Source: Breviolum minutum Mf 1.05b.01 (taxonomy: Eukaryota > Sar > Dinophyceae > Suessiales > Symbiodiniaceae). Taken from it: a stretch of DNA of 64,000 nt. The DNA lies in contig DF241487.1 of the NCBI GenBank assembly GCA_000507305.1, forward strand, positions 1 through 64,000, read 5' to 3'. Each line of letters starts with the position of its first letter. The stretch's first letter is position 1. Shown in pieces: positions 1 through 13,046 of the stretch. A program made the translations under genes and the position numbers. Below the pieces are notes generated by a model, which was not told the origin of the DNA, did no database searches, and was given only the letters and a program-made list of their open reading frames with translations.

Positions 1-1770
1 CTTTTCGAACACAATTTCAAGGCCGTCTAAGATAGATAGATTCTGCTTGGTGTGGATCCTCGTGAATCTTCAATGTTCATACTTCCAATGCTGCACACCC
101 CTCTGGTGGCCTCAGTCTGGGTTGCCGCATCGGCTTTCAGCATCGGAAACGCCTGACTTGTCGGGATGACAAGAAAAGCAGCGACGGATGGAACATCGGC
201 ACCCCAAAAATGGTGACTCCGCAGGCGATCATGGCAGAGTGCATTTGTACATTGCCACAGCGTCTCATACTCTTATCATAAAAATTAAAACAAAATCCAA
301 CAATCCCAAAAAATGTTTCGCTTAGATATTTCGCTCAACCTTTAAGCCCTTGGCGTGCACTTCTGACGTTGATGAGTAGCAACTCCCAACATTTGGAACC
401 TCACTGCCAGGCCACATGGCATGCAGTACCATGGGCTTGACACGTCTTTCAACTTTGCAACGCATTGATGACAAAATGTACAAAGGTATTACAGTAAGGC
501 CTACGAAACTGCTCTATGAAGTCGACGGAATCAAACACATTGCCGACATCCCGACATCCTCCAAAAGTGTGAGTCATGAGTCATGCAGTCATTCTTGACT
601 TTAGGGGGACTTTACTTTCAGTTTGCATCAGTTTGCAATGGTTTTGGCTAAAAGTGTGAATTTTGACATATCGGCAGGCAGGAAACACACGTTTTTCTCA
701 GGCGTCAGTTTAGCTCCTATTCTTTGGGAGTGCCTCTCCTTTTTCGTAGATGTTATGCAGCTGCTCACAAAGTGTTAGTACTGCAGCATGCCCTGTTGGC
801 AAAGGCTCTTAACAAAAATAGAGATACTGATACAAGTATGGCTTGCCAGGAAAAGTGTTTGAGGAGCAACACACTCTTTCATGTGGAAAGCTTGATATAT
901 TAAGGTTTTGAGGATTACACTCAGAACGTCAGAGTATTCACACCGGTGGTGACAAAGAATGATGCCTACACATGGCTGCGCCAGCATATGTCAGTAAACA
1001 GTGCCTCTGAACATGGATTACTTTCAGAAACGCCCAGGACAGCATCAGTTTTGGCAACAAGTCAAGGTCCAGGGGCAGCCAAGAGACATGGACTGGACCC
1101 AGCAGGTAAGGAATCACCCGCTTATATTCCACCAGACCTTGACCTAAGCTCTTCGGAGCTCTACATGGGCAAAAGGTAGGGATGGCATGGGATGGCTCAT
1201 GTGGGCATGGGACAGAGTCGATGTCGTTTCCTGAACTTAAGGCATTCCAAAATGGAACATCATGGAACGTCACCATGCTTTGATGCCCTCGAGAAAAAAT
1301 GTGGAAGTAACATCATGCGGACAATGGACTCTATGGCTACATCAACAAGTTCTGTGAGGTGCTGAAATCCACGCACACAGTATCAAAGTGGATCAGCATA
1401 TACACATAATATAACATGCACTTTCAAACGTCCTTTCACAAGGCTTCAAAGATTGGACTCCCAAAAGGACTTATAGATGAAGCTCAACAAACTGCATCTT
1501 GATCTGTGCTCACGGCTGTTGAGTGGAGCGCATTGCAGCATCTCCTGAAAGTCAAGCGCAGCGGCTGTGAAGTCCGGAAATCCGGAGAAATGATCACCGA
1601 AGGTGGTCCTCATCTACAAAATCCATGTGGTCAGTGAGATGGGGTCCACAAGTGCCGTGTTACGAAGATTTTAACATCACAATGACATGCAGCTGGAAGT
1701 CCCATTGGCATCCACTTCCCCAGTGGCAAACACACCAAGTTACGAAAAAGAACATATAAAACTTGTTGGG
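1..1770. other. No gene recognised
   Basis: I see no convincing exon, RNA gene or repeat here. Short open frames occur on both strands (for example around 940-1280), but none has an amino-acid pattern or splice signals that separate it from chance. Confidence 0.4.
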
Positions 1771-2206
1771 GGCATGGTAAGGTTAACACTTAAGGGGTTA
1801 CCCCCGGCAGGTTGCATGGCAGAACCCCCCGGCAAAACCCCCCGGCAAGATGCTTGGCAAAAATCACCCGATCAACCCCCCGGCAAGATGCTCGGCAAAA
1901 CCCCCCGGCAAAATGCTTGGCAAATCACACCAAATTTACCCCCGGCAAGATGCTCGGCAAAACCCCCCCGGCAAAATGCTTGGCAAATCACACCAAATTT
2001 ACCCCCGGCAAGATGCTCGGCAAAACCCCCCGGCAAGATGCTGGGCAAATTTATTCCCCCAAAATACACCCGGCAAAACGCTCCCCAAACCATCCTGGCA
2101 GAATGTTGTGCAAATTACCTCCCCAAATAGCCCCGGAAAAAATATTCAGAAATTCACCCAAATTAAGATACATCGCCCCCACCCCCGGCAAAGTGTTGGG
2201 AGAATG
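1771..2206 (+). repeat. 62-bp C-rich minisatellite with one element end
   Basis: The block opens with a GGCATGGTAAGGTTAACAC end sequence (about 1773-1791). It continues as repeats built on CCCCCGGCAA and GCTTGGCAAA. Two near-identical 62-bp units lie at about 1935-2060, each joining a GGCAAGATGCTCGGCAAAA part to a GGCAAAATGCTTGGCAAATC part; degenerate units flank them up to about 2200. The end sequence and the unit both match, in reverse orientation, the element at 25.8-26.9 kb. No second terminal end is visible here, so this is probably a truncated copy. Open frames through it are repeat artefacts. Confidence 0.8.
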
Positions 2207-3626
2207 AAAAAGATAGGCTATTGTATAATTAAAATTCTATGTTGTGAATTATACTATATGAATTATATAATGTATCATATCATCCTTTCTGCAGCAGTCT
2301 CATAGCACAACTGAGAGCACAATCACTGTATTGTACAAATCTTGGAGACCACAACTCCGTGACCCAACCCTCTGCTTCTCTTCATAACACAATCTTTTTC
2401 TGCAGCTGCAATGAGGGGATGGGCATGATGCAACCATGATTTAATGCAGAGATGGCGGAATGTACGCGGCTCTCAGGAAGCTCAAGCTTCTGGTAGGGAG
2501 TGGAGGCTTAGATTTTACAAAAGGCATGGATTCCTTCAACAAACATGTCCAATACATCTCCTTTCGGCAGTGCATCACATTTTGCGAACATCGGCAGCTG
2601 AAAGGCTGGCAGCCACACGTCCAATATTACAAGAGCGGAGGCTTTCATTTAATTCATTTATAATGTGGCTGCAGTAAAGAAGTTTGGAGGAGTCCCCCTG
2701 CCAAATTGAAGTTTCTTCAACAAACACCAAAACAACAATGAAGTTGCCACGATGAAATGGTGTGGCTTATACCGCCAGAATCAGCAGTACAGTAGATCCG
2801 CTATCAAAATATCAAATCATGAGTGTACTTACTACATGTAAACAATAGACACAGAAACCGCTGCCAGCACTTGGCGTTGCCCTGCTTTTTCCCTGCTCCC
2901 AAACTCAGTCAGAATCAGACAGATCATCTACATCTGATATATCATGGATCCGCCGTTGCTCCACGGAAGAAGGCATACGAGCAGGCGCTGGCGGTCGATG
3001 ATGCAAAAGGTGGCGTCGGCTAGATCCGAAATCCCCAAAGAGCAAAACCTAGGATCACAGTTGAGATTTCCACGAGGGTAACCCATCAAAATCAGCACTA
3101 TTGGAAGTTCTGACAAACTTGACTGAAGAATCCATCCCTGCAGACCAAACGGGTTTCGATCAAGCCAAGACACAGCCATGAGAACTGAACCAATCACTGG
3201 CACAGACATGCAGTTGCCTGCAAGTAGTGGCCACAAGTGGGGCTTTCGATTTCCTTGCATCCGTAGGCGTTCCACATCGAAGCCCTGCCTCCAGGAAACA
3301 AAGGTCCGCACGAACGGCCAATTTCAATTCAGGACAGTGCATCGAAAAAAATGGCACGATTCGACTTCACACATCATGCAGGCAAGAAGCAGGCAAAGAA
3401 GTTCCTCGCCACGCAAAAGCCTCCCCAATCGGCAACTGTAGATACGGGAGTTGGTAGTGAGCCTCGAAAATCAGCGTCAGGATATCCATATCATATCGGC
3501 ATATCGGCGTATAGTTGATCAAAACCATATTTCAAATCGACTCAAATTATCATTGTCAAGATGTCCAAGTTAGTGGGTGTATGACAATGATTCTGATTAA
3601 ATGAATCGGAAATGGACGTGCCAACA
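2207..3626. other. Stretch without a supported gene
   Basis: AT-rich sequence to about 2330, then mixed-composition DNA. A minus-strand frame at about 2930-3310 stays open for 127 codons, and a short plus-strand frame starting MARFDFTHHAG lies at about 3350. Neither has matching splice signals or a recognisable family pattern, so neither is called. Confidence 0.35.
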
Positions 3627-3851
3627 CTAATTCACTAAGCCGAATAGCGGGGGTACAAAGCCATCGAAGCGAAACGAACCATGCTCATAAGACTTGGAAA
3701 TGTCAATGAAAAGGTTGTTCGGGTTCCCAAATCGCATTTTGGCGAAATGATACGCCATGTCGATGGTAAACTCTTCCCTGGGACGCACCGTTCGTGTCCA
3801 CCACTGCTCGCTGCCAGCCCTTGTCTTTGCCCAGTTTGTGTGCCTGGGCAT
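3627..3851 (-). CDS. Candidate 3' terminal exon, unknown protein
   Basis: The minus strand stays open for about 75 codons to a TAG stop at 3627-3629. The translation has ordinary protein composition and is rich in aromatic residues (segments MAYHFAKMRFGNPNN and HGSFRFDGFVPPL). An acceptor-like AAG lies near 3825, inside the frame, so the true 5' limit is uncertain. Further minus-strand coding-like frames lie at 4030-4090 just upstream, for example one containing GMPVNMNRLIKMSNL. These may be earlier exons of the same gene, but I could not match phases. I do not recognise the protein. Confidence 0.35.
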   Translation of the reverse strand: MPRHTNWAKTRAGSEQWWTRTVRPREEFTIDMAYHFAKMRFGNPNNLFIDISKSYEHGSFRFDGFVPPLFGLVN

Positions 3852-4384
3852 TGATTGCCAACGGGAAACGTCAAATCATTGCCAACTGCTAGTTAATAAA
3901 TGACTAATTACTAATGACTCATGATAGTTGCCGTTGTACACACCCACTACCAGCATTGATATCAATCTGCAAAACAAACAAGTTGCTGTAAGAACTCGCA
4001 ATCAAGCATCTCACCCACCAAAGCTTTGCGTAGATTACTCATTTTGATCAGGCGGTTCATGTTCACGGGCATCCCAATTGAAGATTCTGGCTGGTCCTAC
4101 CATCAAAGGAAAGAATGTCAAAAACATGGACCGAATGTGATCAAACAGAGATCGCCGAGATCGCCGCTGACCCTTCATGCTTTCATTTTTTTGGGCTCTG
4201 TCGGGCAACGCTAGCCTGACGGGTCTTTTCGTAAGAACTGTTTGTGAGCCTATCGTCAAAAGCTTTTGGCCACAGCACAGAATTCTTGTCAACCAATAAC
4301 ATTCGAACATGTCACACTCCACTCACTTTCTTGAGCATGCCAAATAAGAGCATGTCAAATTTCTCTGTGCGCAGTGACAACTCC

Positions 4385-4935
4385 AAGCGGGGCGGAGGAC
4401 ATCTTATTAGCGCTGCTGCCCCACAACCCAAAATGAGGAGGCAGCTTGCCATTCAAAGTGCATGTGGCACATAGCCGGCTCCATCCCTGAAAACAACCAA
4501 TATCAAATCAAATGATATCTTCGAATCAGAATCAAATCATATCAAGTAAATTAAAATATTATTTTCTGTGCATCTACCTATCAGTCTATCAACATTAACA
4601 TTTACAGGGAGTGAGTGATCAATGATGGGAAAAAGACACTTTCCAAGTGCCTCGCCCGGGCCGCGGGGGGCGGCGTCTTAGCGCCGCTGCCCACAATCCA
4701 AAATGAGGAGGCCGCTTATTCAAAGTGCATTTGGCACGTTGGGGGTTCCATCCCTGAAAACAACCAATATCAAATCAATGATATCATCTTTGATATCTTC
4801 GAATCAAAATCAAATCATATGAAGTAAATTAAAATATGCAATTTCACAGGTTGTCCAAAAACATTTTATTTTCTGTGATGGGAAAAGAGACACTTTCCAA
4901 ATGCCCCGCCCGTGGCCAATGCGACAGATCAGAAA
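4385..4935. repeat. Tandem duplication, about 270-bp unit, two copies plus a partial
   Basis: Copy one covers about 4385-4560 and copy two about 4655-4838. They share the blocks CCAAAATGAGGAGGC, CATCCCTGAAAACAACC and CAATATCAAATCAA, ending with AAGTAAATTAAAATAT. The start of a third unit follows at about 4860-4915: TTTTATTTTCTGTG, then GGGAAAAGAGACACTTTCC, which matches about 4625-4645. Copies differ by scattered substitutions and small indels, so the duplication is not recent. It lies immediately downstream of the last exon of the gene at 4953. Confidence 0.7.
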
Positions 4936-4952
4936 AGATCCAAAAACACAAC

Positions 4953-7900
4953 TCACTTCTTACGCTTCTTGGGAGTACCGGAAGGCGGTGGCATGGACTT
5001 TTCCGCGTCTTTCGAGTCTTTCGTCTCCTTCTTGGCCTCCTGTCAAAAGGGGCCCAAAAAGCAGCCTACTCGATGTCAAAAAATTACAAACCTTGAAAAT
5101 TATGTAAGTTAAGTTAAGTGAAGTGCAACATTTCAAGTCAGATTGTCTCACTGCAATGTCCGCATGTCACATCCCATGTCACACTTCACGTACTTCAAAG
5201 CCATGGCAGCAAATGAAAAAAAACATATTTCTGAGCAGGTCACAGGCCTTGGAAAGCTTGTCCAGTGGTTGCATGATCTGCCTTGGCAACTCAACCTTGT
5301 TGATATGAAACTGGGCCATGAGCCGGAAGAAGTCACTCACCTCTGATGCAATCTCCTCACTCTCACGATGCACAACCAAATCAGCTCCGTACATAGCGAG
5401 AAGGCGTACAACTGCATCCTTGCCAGTCGGAAACTTTGAATGTTCTTCCCCGAAGGCAGTCACGACCCCATCGAGATCTGAGTTCTTGATCTCCTTGCTC
5501 GACGTCCAAGGGGAAATCAAGCGGCCATATGTCTCCAGTGGATCGAGTTTCTCAATGCCTGCAAAAAAAACTGAGCATGACATGCGTGTAAACGACAGCA
5601 ATGCTTTACATGGAACACTACTGACTACTGAACACAAATCAACACATTGGCTAATCGAAACTGACTGCAAAGTACTAGTGTCGATTGGGAAAAATCAAAT
5701 CTCCCGCCTTTGGTAATATCCTGCATGTACTTCTCGTCAACCTTCTTGGATTCCTTGCTGGGTAAGAGCTTGACAGCCATGTTTTCATCAAGCGCCGAGC
5801 CCTTGTCGTTCATCATGGCATCGTAGAGCTGCAACTGGCGAGCCCATAAAGGACACTGAACAATGAAGGTCTTAGCCTCCTGAATCTCTGTTTGAACCAT
5901 CTGCAAACTTCTCTGAATAAGACCCTGAGCCACATCCATAACCTCCTTGGGCTGCTTGCCCATGAAGGCCCACTCCGCTTCATTCACTGCGAGAAGTGCG
6001 CAGAATTGTGACATGACCCCAACCATTGCGTCGCCATTTCTCTCCACACCCTCCCGCATCGGTGTGATGTTTTTCTCCAAGTCCCTCAAGCAACTCACCG
6101 CTCGAATGATGCGGTCTGCTTCAGGTTCAATCATTGCCCTCAAAGAAGAAGAGAGCTGGGAGTCAAGAATACCAAGGTCTTTGACAAGAATCTGAACCCA
6201 CGGAATTTGAAGACCCTTCATAGAATCCACAAACCGCAAGAACGTATCCACCTTCTCCACCAGGATTGCAAAATCACCGGAGCCTCCCGGGTAAATCAGG
6301 ACCGCAACAAAATCAGCCTCATCATCAACATCCAAATTCCTGATCCTGAGCCTCATCATTCCAACATTCTCATCAGTCTCATCATCACCACAACCTTCAT
6401 CGTCATCGTGGTCCAATGATCCATCAAAGCGACGCAAAATGAAAATGGAATCAACCAACCATCAACTAGAATAGAATCCTATCAATAAGTTGATAGTCTA
6501 TCAACTATGTTTGGTTTAGTCAAGAGTCCAGTCTAGAGGGTTAATCCACAGTACTGCCTGTACAAATACCAACAATCCCAACCGTGCCTTTGTTAGCTTT
6601 CAGTGCCTCTACCTCTCGCCCCAATTCATCCCATTTCGGTGAGCAGCGCAATTTGTGAAGAAACTTGACTGCATTGGAAAAGGTGTCCAGGCTACAAGAA
6701 GCTTCAACTGCTTGAATTGCCTCCGAAGCAATGTCAACAAGCTCAAAGATCTCTGCCACACATTGCACCATCTGACAGGAGGCAGGGAGTACCTGTGCAA
6801 GAAAACACCAAATGAATGAAATTTTCTTCTCCAAGGGAAAGTCTGAGAAGCAAAGACACATCTTGAACATGCAGGTGAATAGAACTAGACCAGAAAATCT
6901 TACAGTGCCTCGGATCGTACCATCCACTGGCCCAAATTGTTGAGGCTGCCATGTTGGAGGAAATCAGGATGCTTTGCGGCAGCTGGGTACTTATCCAAGT
7001 GCAAGCCCACAGCTTGCAGGTGAGCACAGATCAAGTCAATGCCCTTGTTTTGGATCAATTTGTCCTAGGTTGCTCGGTCCCCCAAATAATCACAAAACTA
7101 AAACACCAAATTGTAGGGGTCCGGTAGAAAACCCAAAATTTTGAGGTAAAGGCTGGGTAACTGGGTAAGTGTCAAAAGAAATGGCACGAAGCGCAAACAG
7201 GAAAGGGACTTGGATCATACAACCTACTCTGTCAAACAAGGCACAGCCACTTCATTGAATTTCTCCAATCTGACCCTGATTGATTCATCCACATCGGAAT
7301 CATTTGTGGCCTTCAACGATGTCCATGACTCCTTTGCACGTACCACGGCGCTGAACGAGTCCTTCACAGCAAAAAAAAATGGCGGCTTCAACAATGAACC
7401 AGTGTGGTGACAGGTTGGTAGTTTTTTGTTTAAACCGAATCTGACTTACACGTCCTTGCTCAACAATTCCACAAGCTTTTTGTGGTCACCACCAACTGCA
7501 AGCTGCATAGATTCTTCTGGCAGGATCTTCAAACACTCAGCTGCTTCATTTGCTATAGTAGCATGCGACATTGCCCGCTTGCTTGCAGATTCAAGACTGG
7601 CCCACAACTGCCTACAAGCAAAACAAAGCAGAAACACTTTGGTGAAAAAGCCTGTAACTCTAAGCCTGTCCCAAAACTTCTACCTAGTCCTCTTAATTTC
7701 GAATTTTTCTGCAGGAAAGCTGCTTTATGACCCCAGATGAGCTCCGCAAAGCAGACTGCGTACGGGCCGAGCACTGAGCCTTTAAATCCACAACCGTTTT
7801 TGCCACCAGAAGGTCAATGTTGGTTGCCTGTCAAATCAAAAAAAAATCCTCAGCTAAATTACAAATTTGAAATTAAAAAGTAAGTTAGTTATATAAATAT

Positions 7901-10570
7901 TAAACATTTGTCTTCAAATGACACCATCTGCATAGAATGAAATCACGTCTGCCCCCATTGCATGCATCAACAAGTGTCCCCTCAATTTGTTTTGTTCTGG
8001 CCTTGTCCCAGTTTGTCAGCAATTGGCGTAGGACCTGCAGCTCAAATTGAACAAAGGAGGAGAATTCCGCACCATCTCCCAAATCGTTCTTCGGTGGCTG
8101 CCATCCTGGTGTGAGCTTGCCAAGGTCAAATCGATCCACACGACACCTGATCCATGCAGAAGTACAAATGTTCACAACAAAAAGTCACAAAATAAGACTG
8201 GGGCAATACAGACAAACACAAACCCTATGCAAAATGGGATTCTGGAAATTGCAAAAAAAAACAAAGGGAATCACCGAGGGACAAAGACATCAAGGCCCCA
8301 AACTTTTCGATGGACTTTGCTCGAGCAGCCCGGTCAACAAACATACCAATCAGCTGAGTCTGCAGGTTGAAGGAGACAGAGCTGTCCGAGCCGTTCAGCT
8401 TCTGGTGAACCAAGCCAACACAAAGGAAATTCTCGCTAGAACAGCTGGCCAACTTGAAGAACCGAGCAGATGCATCCTGCCCGGGTTTGCCCTCCTGACC
8501 AGGAAAAACATCTAGTAGCCAGAGCTCAAAGTCAGAAGAATTTGTAGCTGATTTTTCAATCCCGACGGATCATTTTCACAGCGTCGACACAACAAAAAAT
8601 CAAAAAAAATCGAAGGAAGTAGCAAACTTCCGACAATATGGAGAGTTGAAAAGCAAATGAGACAGAAAGTCAAGTCAGAAGGAAGAAGATACACTAGCGC
8701 AACTTTCAAGAATAGGAAAGACAAAGGTTTGGTCTTGCAGTCCCAACCCGCATCATATCACTCACCAACTGTCCTGGTCAATGGTCTTGATGGCATCTCC
8801 TGCACAAAAAATGATGATGTTGTGCAACAAAGGCATGCTCATATCGAGAAGGATCCGCCATTCGCCTTGCTTCGCTGCTTCATCCACAAACATGAATGGA
8901 TTTTGCCTGATGCCAGCCAGCACTTCAAAACGTGGCACAACTTCATCGGCAAAGGCATTGATACCATTCGAGATCTCCTTGGCCTTCGGAGACTGGTCAA
9001 CCAAAGGGGACAACTTGTTGGTGTTGTCATTGCTGAGGCGATTGACAGCTGATTCCAAAGATCTCTTGCGGATCTTATCATTCCAAATCTTTTCTGAGGT
9101 TAATCCAGCCATGGTTTTCTGAAGACCCTCCTCCATCTTGGAAATAAGCTCAAGCTGCTTCTTGGAGAGCGTCACTCCATCATTGGTGCCGCCTTTGCCT
9201 GCAAATGCCTTGGCCTTGGCTGCAGGAGCTACAGCACTTGTCTGCGGAGAAGAAGGGGCTTCCAAAGCAAGTGCCTGCATCTCAATTGGTGGCGCTAGAG
9301 CCGGTGCAATAGCTCTGCCACTGATGGTGCGGCGCTTCCGTGGGCTTTCCGCTTGGATGGGCAGCGCTCTCCTCAGTCCACGAGGGCCATCTTGCGATGA
9401 AGGCTGAGACAAACCCTCAAGAACACTGAAGTCCAAGGTTGTGTACTTGGCAGGTTGCTCAGCCAATGGATCCTCCTCAGCGGTTGAGTTCTCCATCTCG
9501 GCCTCCCCCTCGCTTTGTGCCACAAACTCCGACACACGCTGGCGGACATCACAAATGGATGCGGAGGAAGAAGCTGCAAGTTTGGAGATCCCTGACTGCG
9601 TCTCTGCGAAAGCTTCCTCACAAGCATCTGCATTTCCTCGCATGCCTGTATCCTCCTGGAAGAGGGATTACCGGAAATTTCAATTTCAAATCATGGGTAT
9701 GGGCATGCTGCTTGGGAACACTCGTTTTGTGGGACCCACCCACGGTCGGCAGACCCTAGTTGATGGTTGAAACACCCCACCCATTTGAAAAATACCAATG
9801 TCAAAATGGGTTCATCTTTCCCAAGCCTTCCGGGTCCAGGTGAAAATTTAAAAAATATTTGAAACAGCAGCATCCATCAAAACAATCCATTTTGAATATG
9901 ATGAATCTAAATCGATCAAAAAAATACCCAAACTCACCACCCATCCTGACGCTTCTCGATGCCGGCTTTCAAACCAACATTCACCCGTTTCCTTCCATCA
10001 TCGTGGAGGGGCATATGGACACCGGGGTTGCCCTCGTCGTAGATTATGTCTTGACCACACACATCTTTGACAAAGGCAATCTTCTGCTCAATGTTGGGAA
10101 AGTTCTTGGGGTGTGCGCCGACCTGTACGAGATAGGCGTTGAGAGGAAGCCAGTACATCTCCACATACTTGTCGACATACGATTCCATCTTCTTCACTGT
10201 GGAAAAATCGAACTGAGCATTGATCATCCGTTTTCCAGAAGCGTTCTCGCGCCTTCTCTCTTCAAAGACTGCTTCAACTTCCTGAGAATAATCAGAATGA
10301 GGATAGAAAAATCAAATCATATGAGTGGCTCAAAAATTTCACGATAATTCCGACTCCCCCTTTCTTTTCAAACTTTCGGGGATTTGATAATCAGAGGCAT
10401 ACAGTGGAAATGCTGGAAGAGGTTGGTGAGAAGTGGAAAAAATCCTGTCTGACGCCGGCCATCAAAGTGGAAACCAATTCCGACTGCGACTCAAACGCCG
10501 CTTCAATCTGGACTTTCTTCTCAAAGATGGTGGCTGTAGAGCACAAAGAGGTGCATCCTTGGAAATCCCA
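4953..10570 (-). CDS. Large multi-exon gene, unknown function, basic C-terminal tail
   Basis: Best-supported exons, in transcription order: ~10445-10533 (or slightly longer), ~9946-10281, ~8774-9655, ~8270-8494 (or 8547), ~7990-8151, ~7735-7827, ~7454-7611, ~7224-7361, 6909/6921-7043, 6588-6792, 5708-6283, 5248-5558, 4953-5039. The last five joins are firm: codon phases fit, and the donors at 6587 and 5707 are GC in AAAG|GC. Several upstream joins need GA donors (CAG|GA) to keep phase, so those limits are less sure. The 8.8-9.6 kb exon is long, low in complexity and Ser/Ala/Pro-rich (possibly disordered); the others look helical. The protein ends TPKKRKK, a nuclear-localisation-like tail. I do not recognise the family. 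The 5' end and start codon are not settled; a possible ATG follows a CCAG acceptor near 10670. Two adjacent genes instead of one cannot be excluded. Confidence 0.6.
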
Positions 10571-11242
10571 AACAGTAGCTGTTGAAATGAGATGCAAAGC
10601 GACAGTCAGGTGAGTAGCAAGGAGGATTTAAGAACAAACCACTCACTGCTGGTCCCATCTGGAAAAAAACGGGGAAATTGGGAAATTCATATGTCCGTTC
10701 AATGATTCAACAAATCTGCATCAAGGAACCCACTTACGAAACTAATTCAAAATCCTACGATGCCTCTGAAGATTTTTTTCGAACTTTGGTTTAAGTGACA
10801 ACCATCTTTCAACCCATAAGTTCAATTAAGCTGCAGCTATTATCTATCAACTTTTTTGCTCCCTACAATCAACCCTGGGTTCCACAACCTACCACGGAGT
10901 TGTAAAATGCTCAATCTAGACAATGGTGCTATAATAATAATAAGTTTATTATATTATATTATATTATTATTATATATTATATCATATAATATATAAACTG
11001 ATTGTATAATATGTTGAACAAATGCAGTGCAGCGCGCAGGTACGCAATGAGTTTGTGAAGTCAGGATGCCTTTTCTGATGAGTCATGAGTCATGAATCAA
11101 TGGAAAATCATATCTGATTTTCAGTTCAAATATGTTCAGAGTTACGTCCAAAATATTTTGGCAGGCTGTGAGCAGCACCTTCTGTTTTATACAAATTTCC
11201 TCACAACATATTTCCCATGGCTTTCCATGGCATCTGTACACT
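10571..11242. repeat. Intergenic stretch with AT microsatellite
   Basis: An imperfect TTATATTATATTAT-type repeat occupies about 10925-11000. I see no exon in the rest, which separates two minus-strand genes. The 5' untranslated or first-exon sequence of the downstream gene probably lies in 10571-10700. Confidence 0.6.
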
Positions 11243-13021
11243 TCAAAGGCCATCAACTGAAAGGATTGGCAGCCTCACATGTCCTGAAGAGACATTGCGT
11301 TCAGTGTCACCCCAATCACCCCACCTTTCAAACCTCACAACATAGTCCTTGTTCTCATGGACACCCAAAACCTGGGCTGGACACCAGCGGACATCGGCAC
11401 CAATTGCCCATCTGACTTCCACATGAGTTCCAAGGGGGAAACAACCTTCTGGCACTGAAGGGTTTTGAAGCTGCTCTAAAAGTTCAGGATACACAAGTTG
11501 TTCGAAGCATTCACGCCAAATCTTGGTAGCACGAACAGCTACGTCTATCACCCTTTGCACCATCGAATCCAAGACATGAGTGATGTCCTGGTCTCTGACA
11601 AAAATCTTTTGCCCATCACGTCTGCAACCATGCGCCAAATAAGCTTCACATTCTGCTGACTTCGAAATCCAAAGAGCATGGCCACGCTGGTAGGACATCA
11701 ATCGCTCAGCAAAAGCTAAATCATCTTCATATCGATCACCTTCTCCATTCACCAAGGCATGATTCACCTCCCGGCGTCGATCTCCTCCTTCCACAGAGAC
11801 TGTAGCTTCCAAAAATCGATGCCACATCTTCACCTCACCACTGAAGTGGACCATACCAATGTCCTCCAAGTTCATCTTCAATCTCTCCGGCAACCACTCT
11901 TTGTCCTCCTCCGACATGACCTGTCCACTTGTCCCCACAAAGGATCTCCATCCCACAAATCTCTCGATTGCAAAGAGAGATTGATGTAGCTGATAATTCC
12001 ACGCAACGCTGATGTGATGCCATGGAGAATCCTTCTTGGCAGCAAAGAAGCGAGACAAGTAGTCTTGTTCTGGTCCACTTCCAGCAACATGGCAGGGATG
12101 ATTTTTAGAGGACACCTCACTAAGCATTTGTTGAAAGACATAGTCATCAGGCTGCAGCAAAATGACACCAGCATTGATTCCCCCAGATTGTCCCCATGGG
12201 TAGTCCTGGTAGTCTTCCGTGGCAAAAAACCGACTGCCATCCATTGGAGACCCATGAATATCTTTTCCATGACCACGAACCATCGCTGCCGGGCAAGGCA
12301 ACTCAAAGAGCAAGTGCAAAGGCTTCAATGGGATGACATCGAGGTCCAACAACAGGACCTTGGCATATTCCTTCAATGTCCACACTGCTAACTTTGTGAA
12401 GACACCATCGAAGATGTTTCCTTTGGTCACATAGAGATCAGGCACCCCGTCGATGTAGTCCACCTTGTGCAACTGCCACAAGCCGTCCCTTTCAAAGGCC
12501 TCCAAGTAGTTGCTGGGCACATCATCTGTATGAATGATGACCCTGTCGATATGTGGACTGAGCTTCCGCAAACGAAATCCCAGAACCAAAGCACCAAGCC
12601 CATAGCCCGCATTGGCGCCCCACAATGCTGTAACAAAGGCATAACGAGAGCCACAAGCAGAAGCATGTTGTGTCCATGGTTTTTCCGGAACCGATGACAT
12701 GGTGATTTCTAAGGGTCTGCGGCAGCAGGGGCAATTGGTCTTGTACCATTTCCAATCAGTGCCCTCTCTGTCCGGCTCATACATCTTCTCATACCACTTG
12801 GTCAAAGGAGAATTCAAACTCAAAGAACCAGAATGGGCCCAATTCTTTGAAATGGCAAGAGCGTAGTTTTTCCAATATGTCTTCTCATGACGTAATTGCC
12901 AGTTCTCTTCACGTAAACTCTCACGTTCCTCATCTTTCTCTTTGCATCCATTGTGCTCCGAAAGAAGGATCTGTAAGGGCAACGTTTCTGGATCAACATA
13001 ATCAGAGGAAACAGCACCCAT
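11243..13021 (-). CDS. Glycosyltransferase family 8 protein, intron-free
   Basis: One uninterrupted frame of 592 codons runs from an ATG in GCCATGG context (13019-13021) to the stop at 11243. Residues about 127-330 match the glycogenin/GT8 fold: YAFVTALWG near 128, the metal-binding DxD as LLLDLDVIPL (Asp226, Asp228), GGINAGVILLQP near 281 and GPEQDYLSRFF near 317. This family transfers sugars from nucleotide-sugar donors; the acceptor here is unknown. Before the domain are a charged, coiled-coil-like stretch and a CPCC motif (about 97-100). Residues about 530-585, with RWCPAQVLGV and VVRFERWGDWGDTERNV, look like a Tudor/agenet-type module, an unusual partner for GT8. No signal peptide or membrane segment is evident, so a cytosolic location is possible. 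Intron absence contrasts with all neighbours and could reflect a reinserted mRNA copy. Confidence 0.85.
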   Translation of the reverse strand: MGAVSSDYVDPETLPLQILLSEHNGCKEKDEERESLREENWQLRHEKTYWKNYALAISKNWAHSGSLSLNSPLTKWYEKMYEPDREGTDWKWYKTNCPCCRRPLEITMSSVPEKPWTQHASACGSRYAFVTALWGANAGYGLGALVLGFRLRKLSPHIDRVIIHTDDVPSNYLEAFERDGLWQLHKVDYIDGVPDLYVTKGNIFDGVFTKLAVWTLKEYAKVLLLDLDVIPLKPLHLLFELPCPAAMVRGHGKDIHGSPMDGSRFFATEDYQDYPWGQSGGINAGVILLQPDDYVFQQMLSEVSSKNHPCHVAGSGPEQDYLSRFFAAKKDSPWHHISVAWNYQLHQSLFAIERFVGWRSFVGTSGQVMSEEDKEWLPERLKMNLEDIGMVHFSGEVKMWHRFLEATVSVEGGDRRREVNHALVNGEGDRYEDDLAFAERLMSYQRGHALWISKSAECEAYLAHGCRRDGQKIFVRDQDITHVLDSMVQRVIDVAVRATKIWRECFEQLVYPELLEQLQNPSVPEGCFPLGTHVEVRWAIGADVRWCPAQVLGVHENKDYVVRFERWGDWGDTERNVSSGHVRLPILSVDGL

Positions 13022-13046
13022 GGCTTTGGCACAACTGCTGCTGATG

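Noticed and set aside
1687..2305. Three overlapping plus-strand frames of 131-151 codons rich in Pro, Lys and Gln
   Set aside because: They arise from the 62-bp repeat, whose period and composition keep all frames open.
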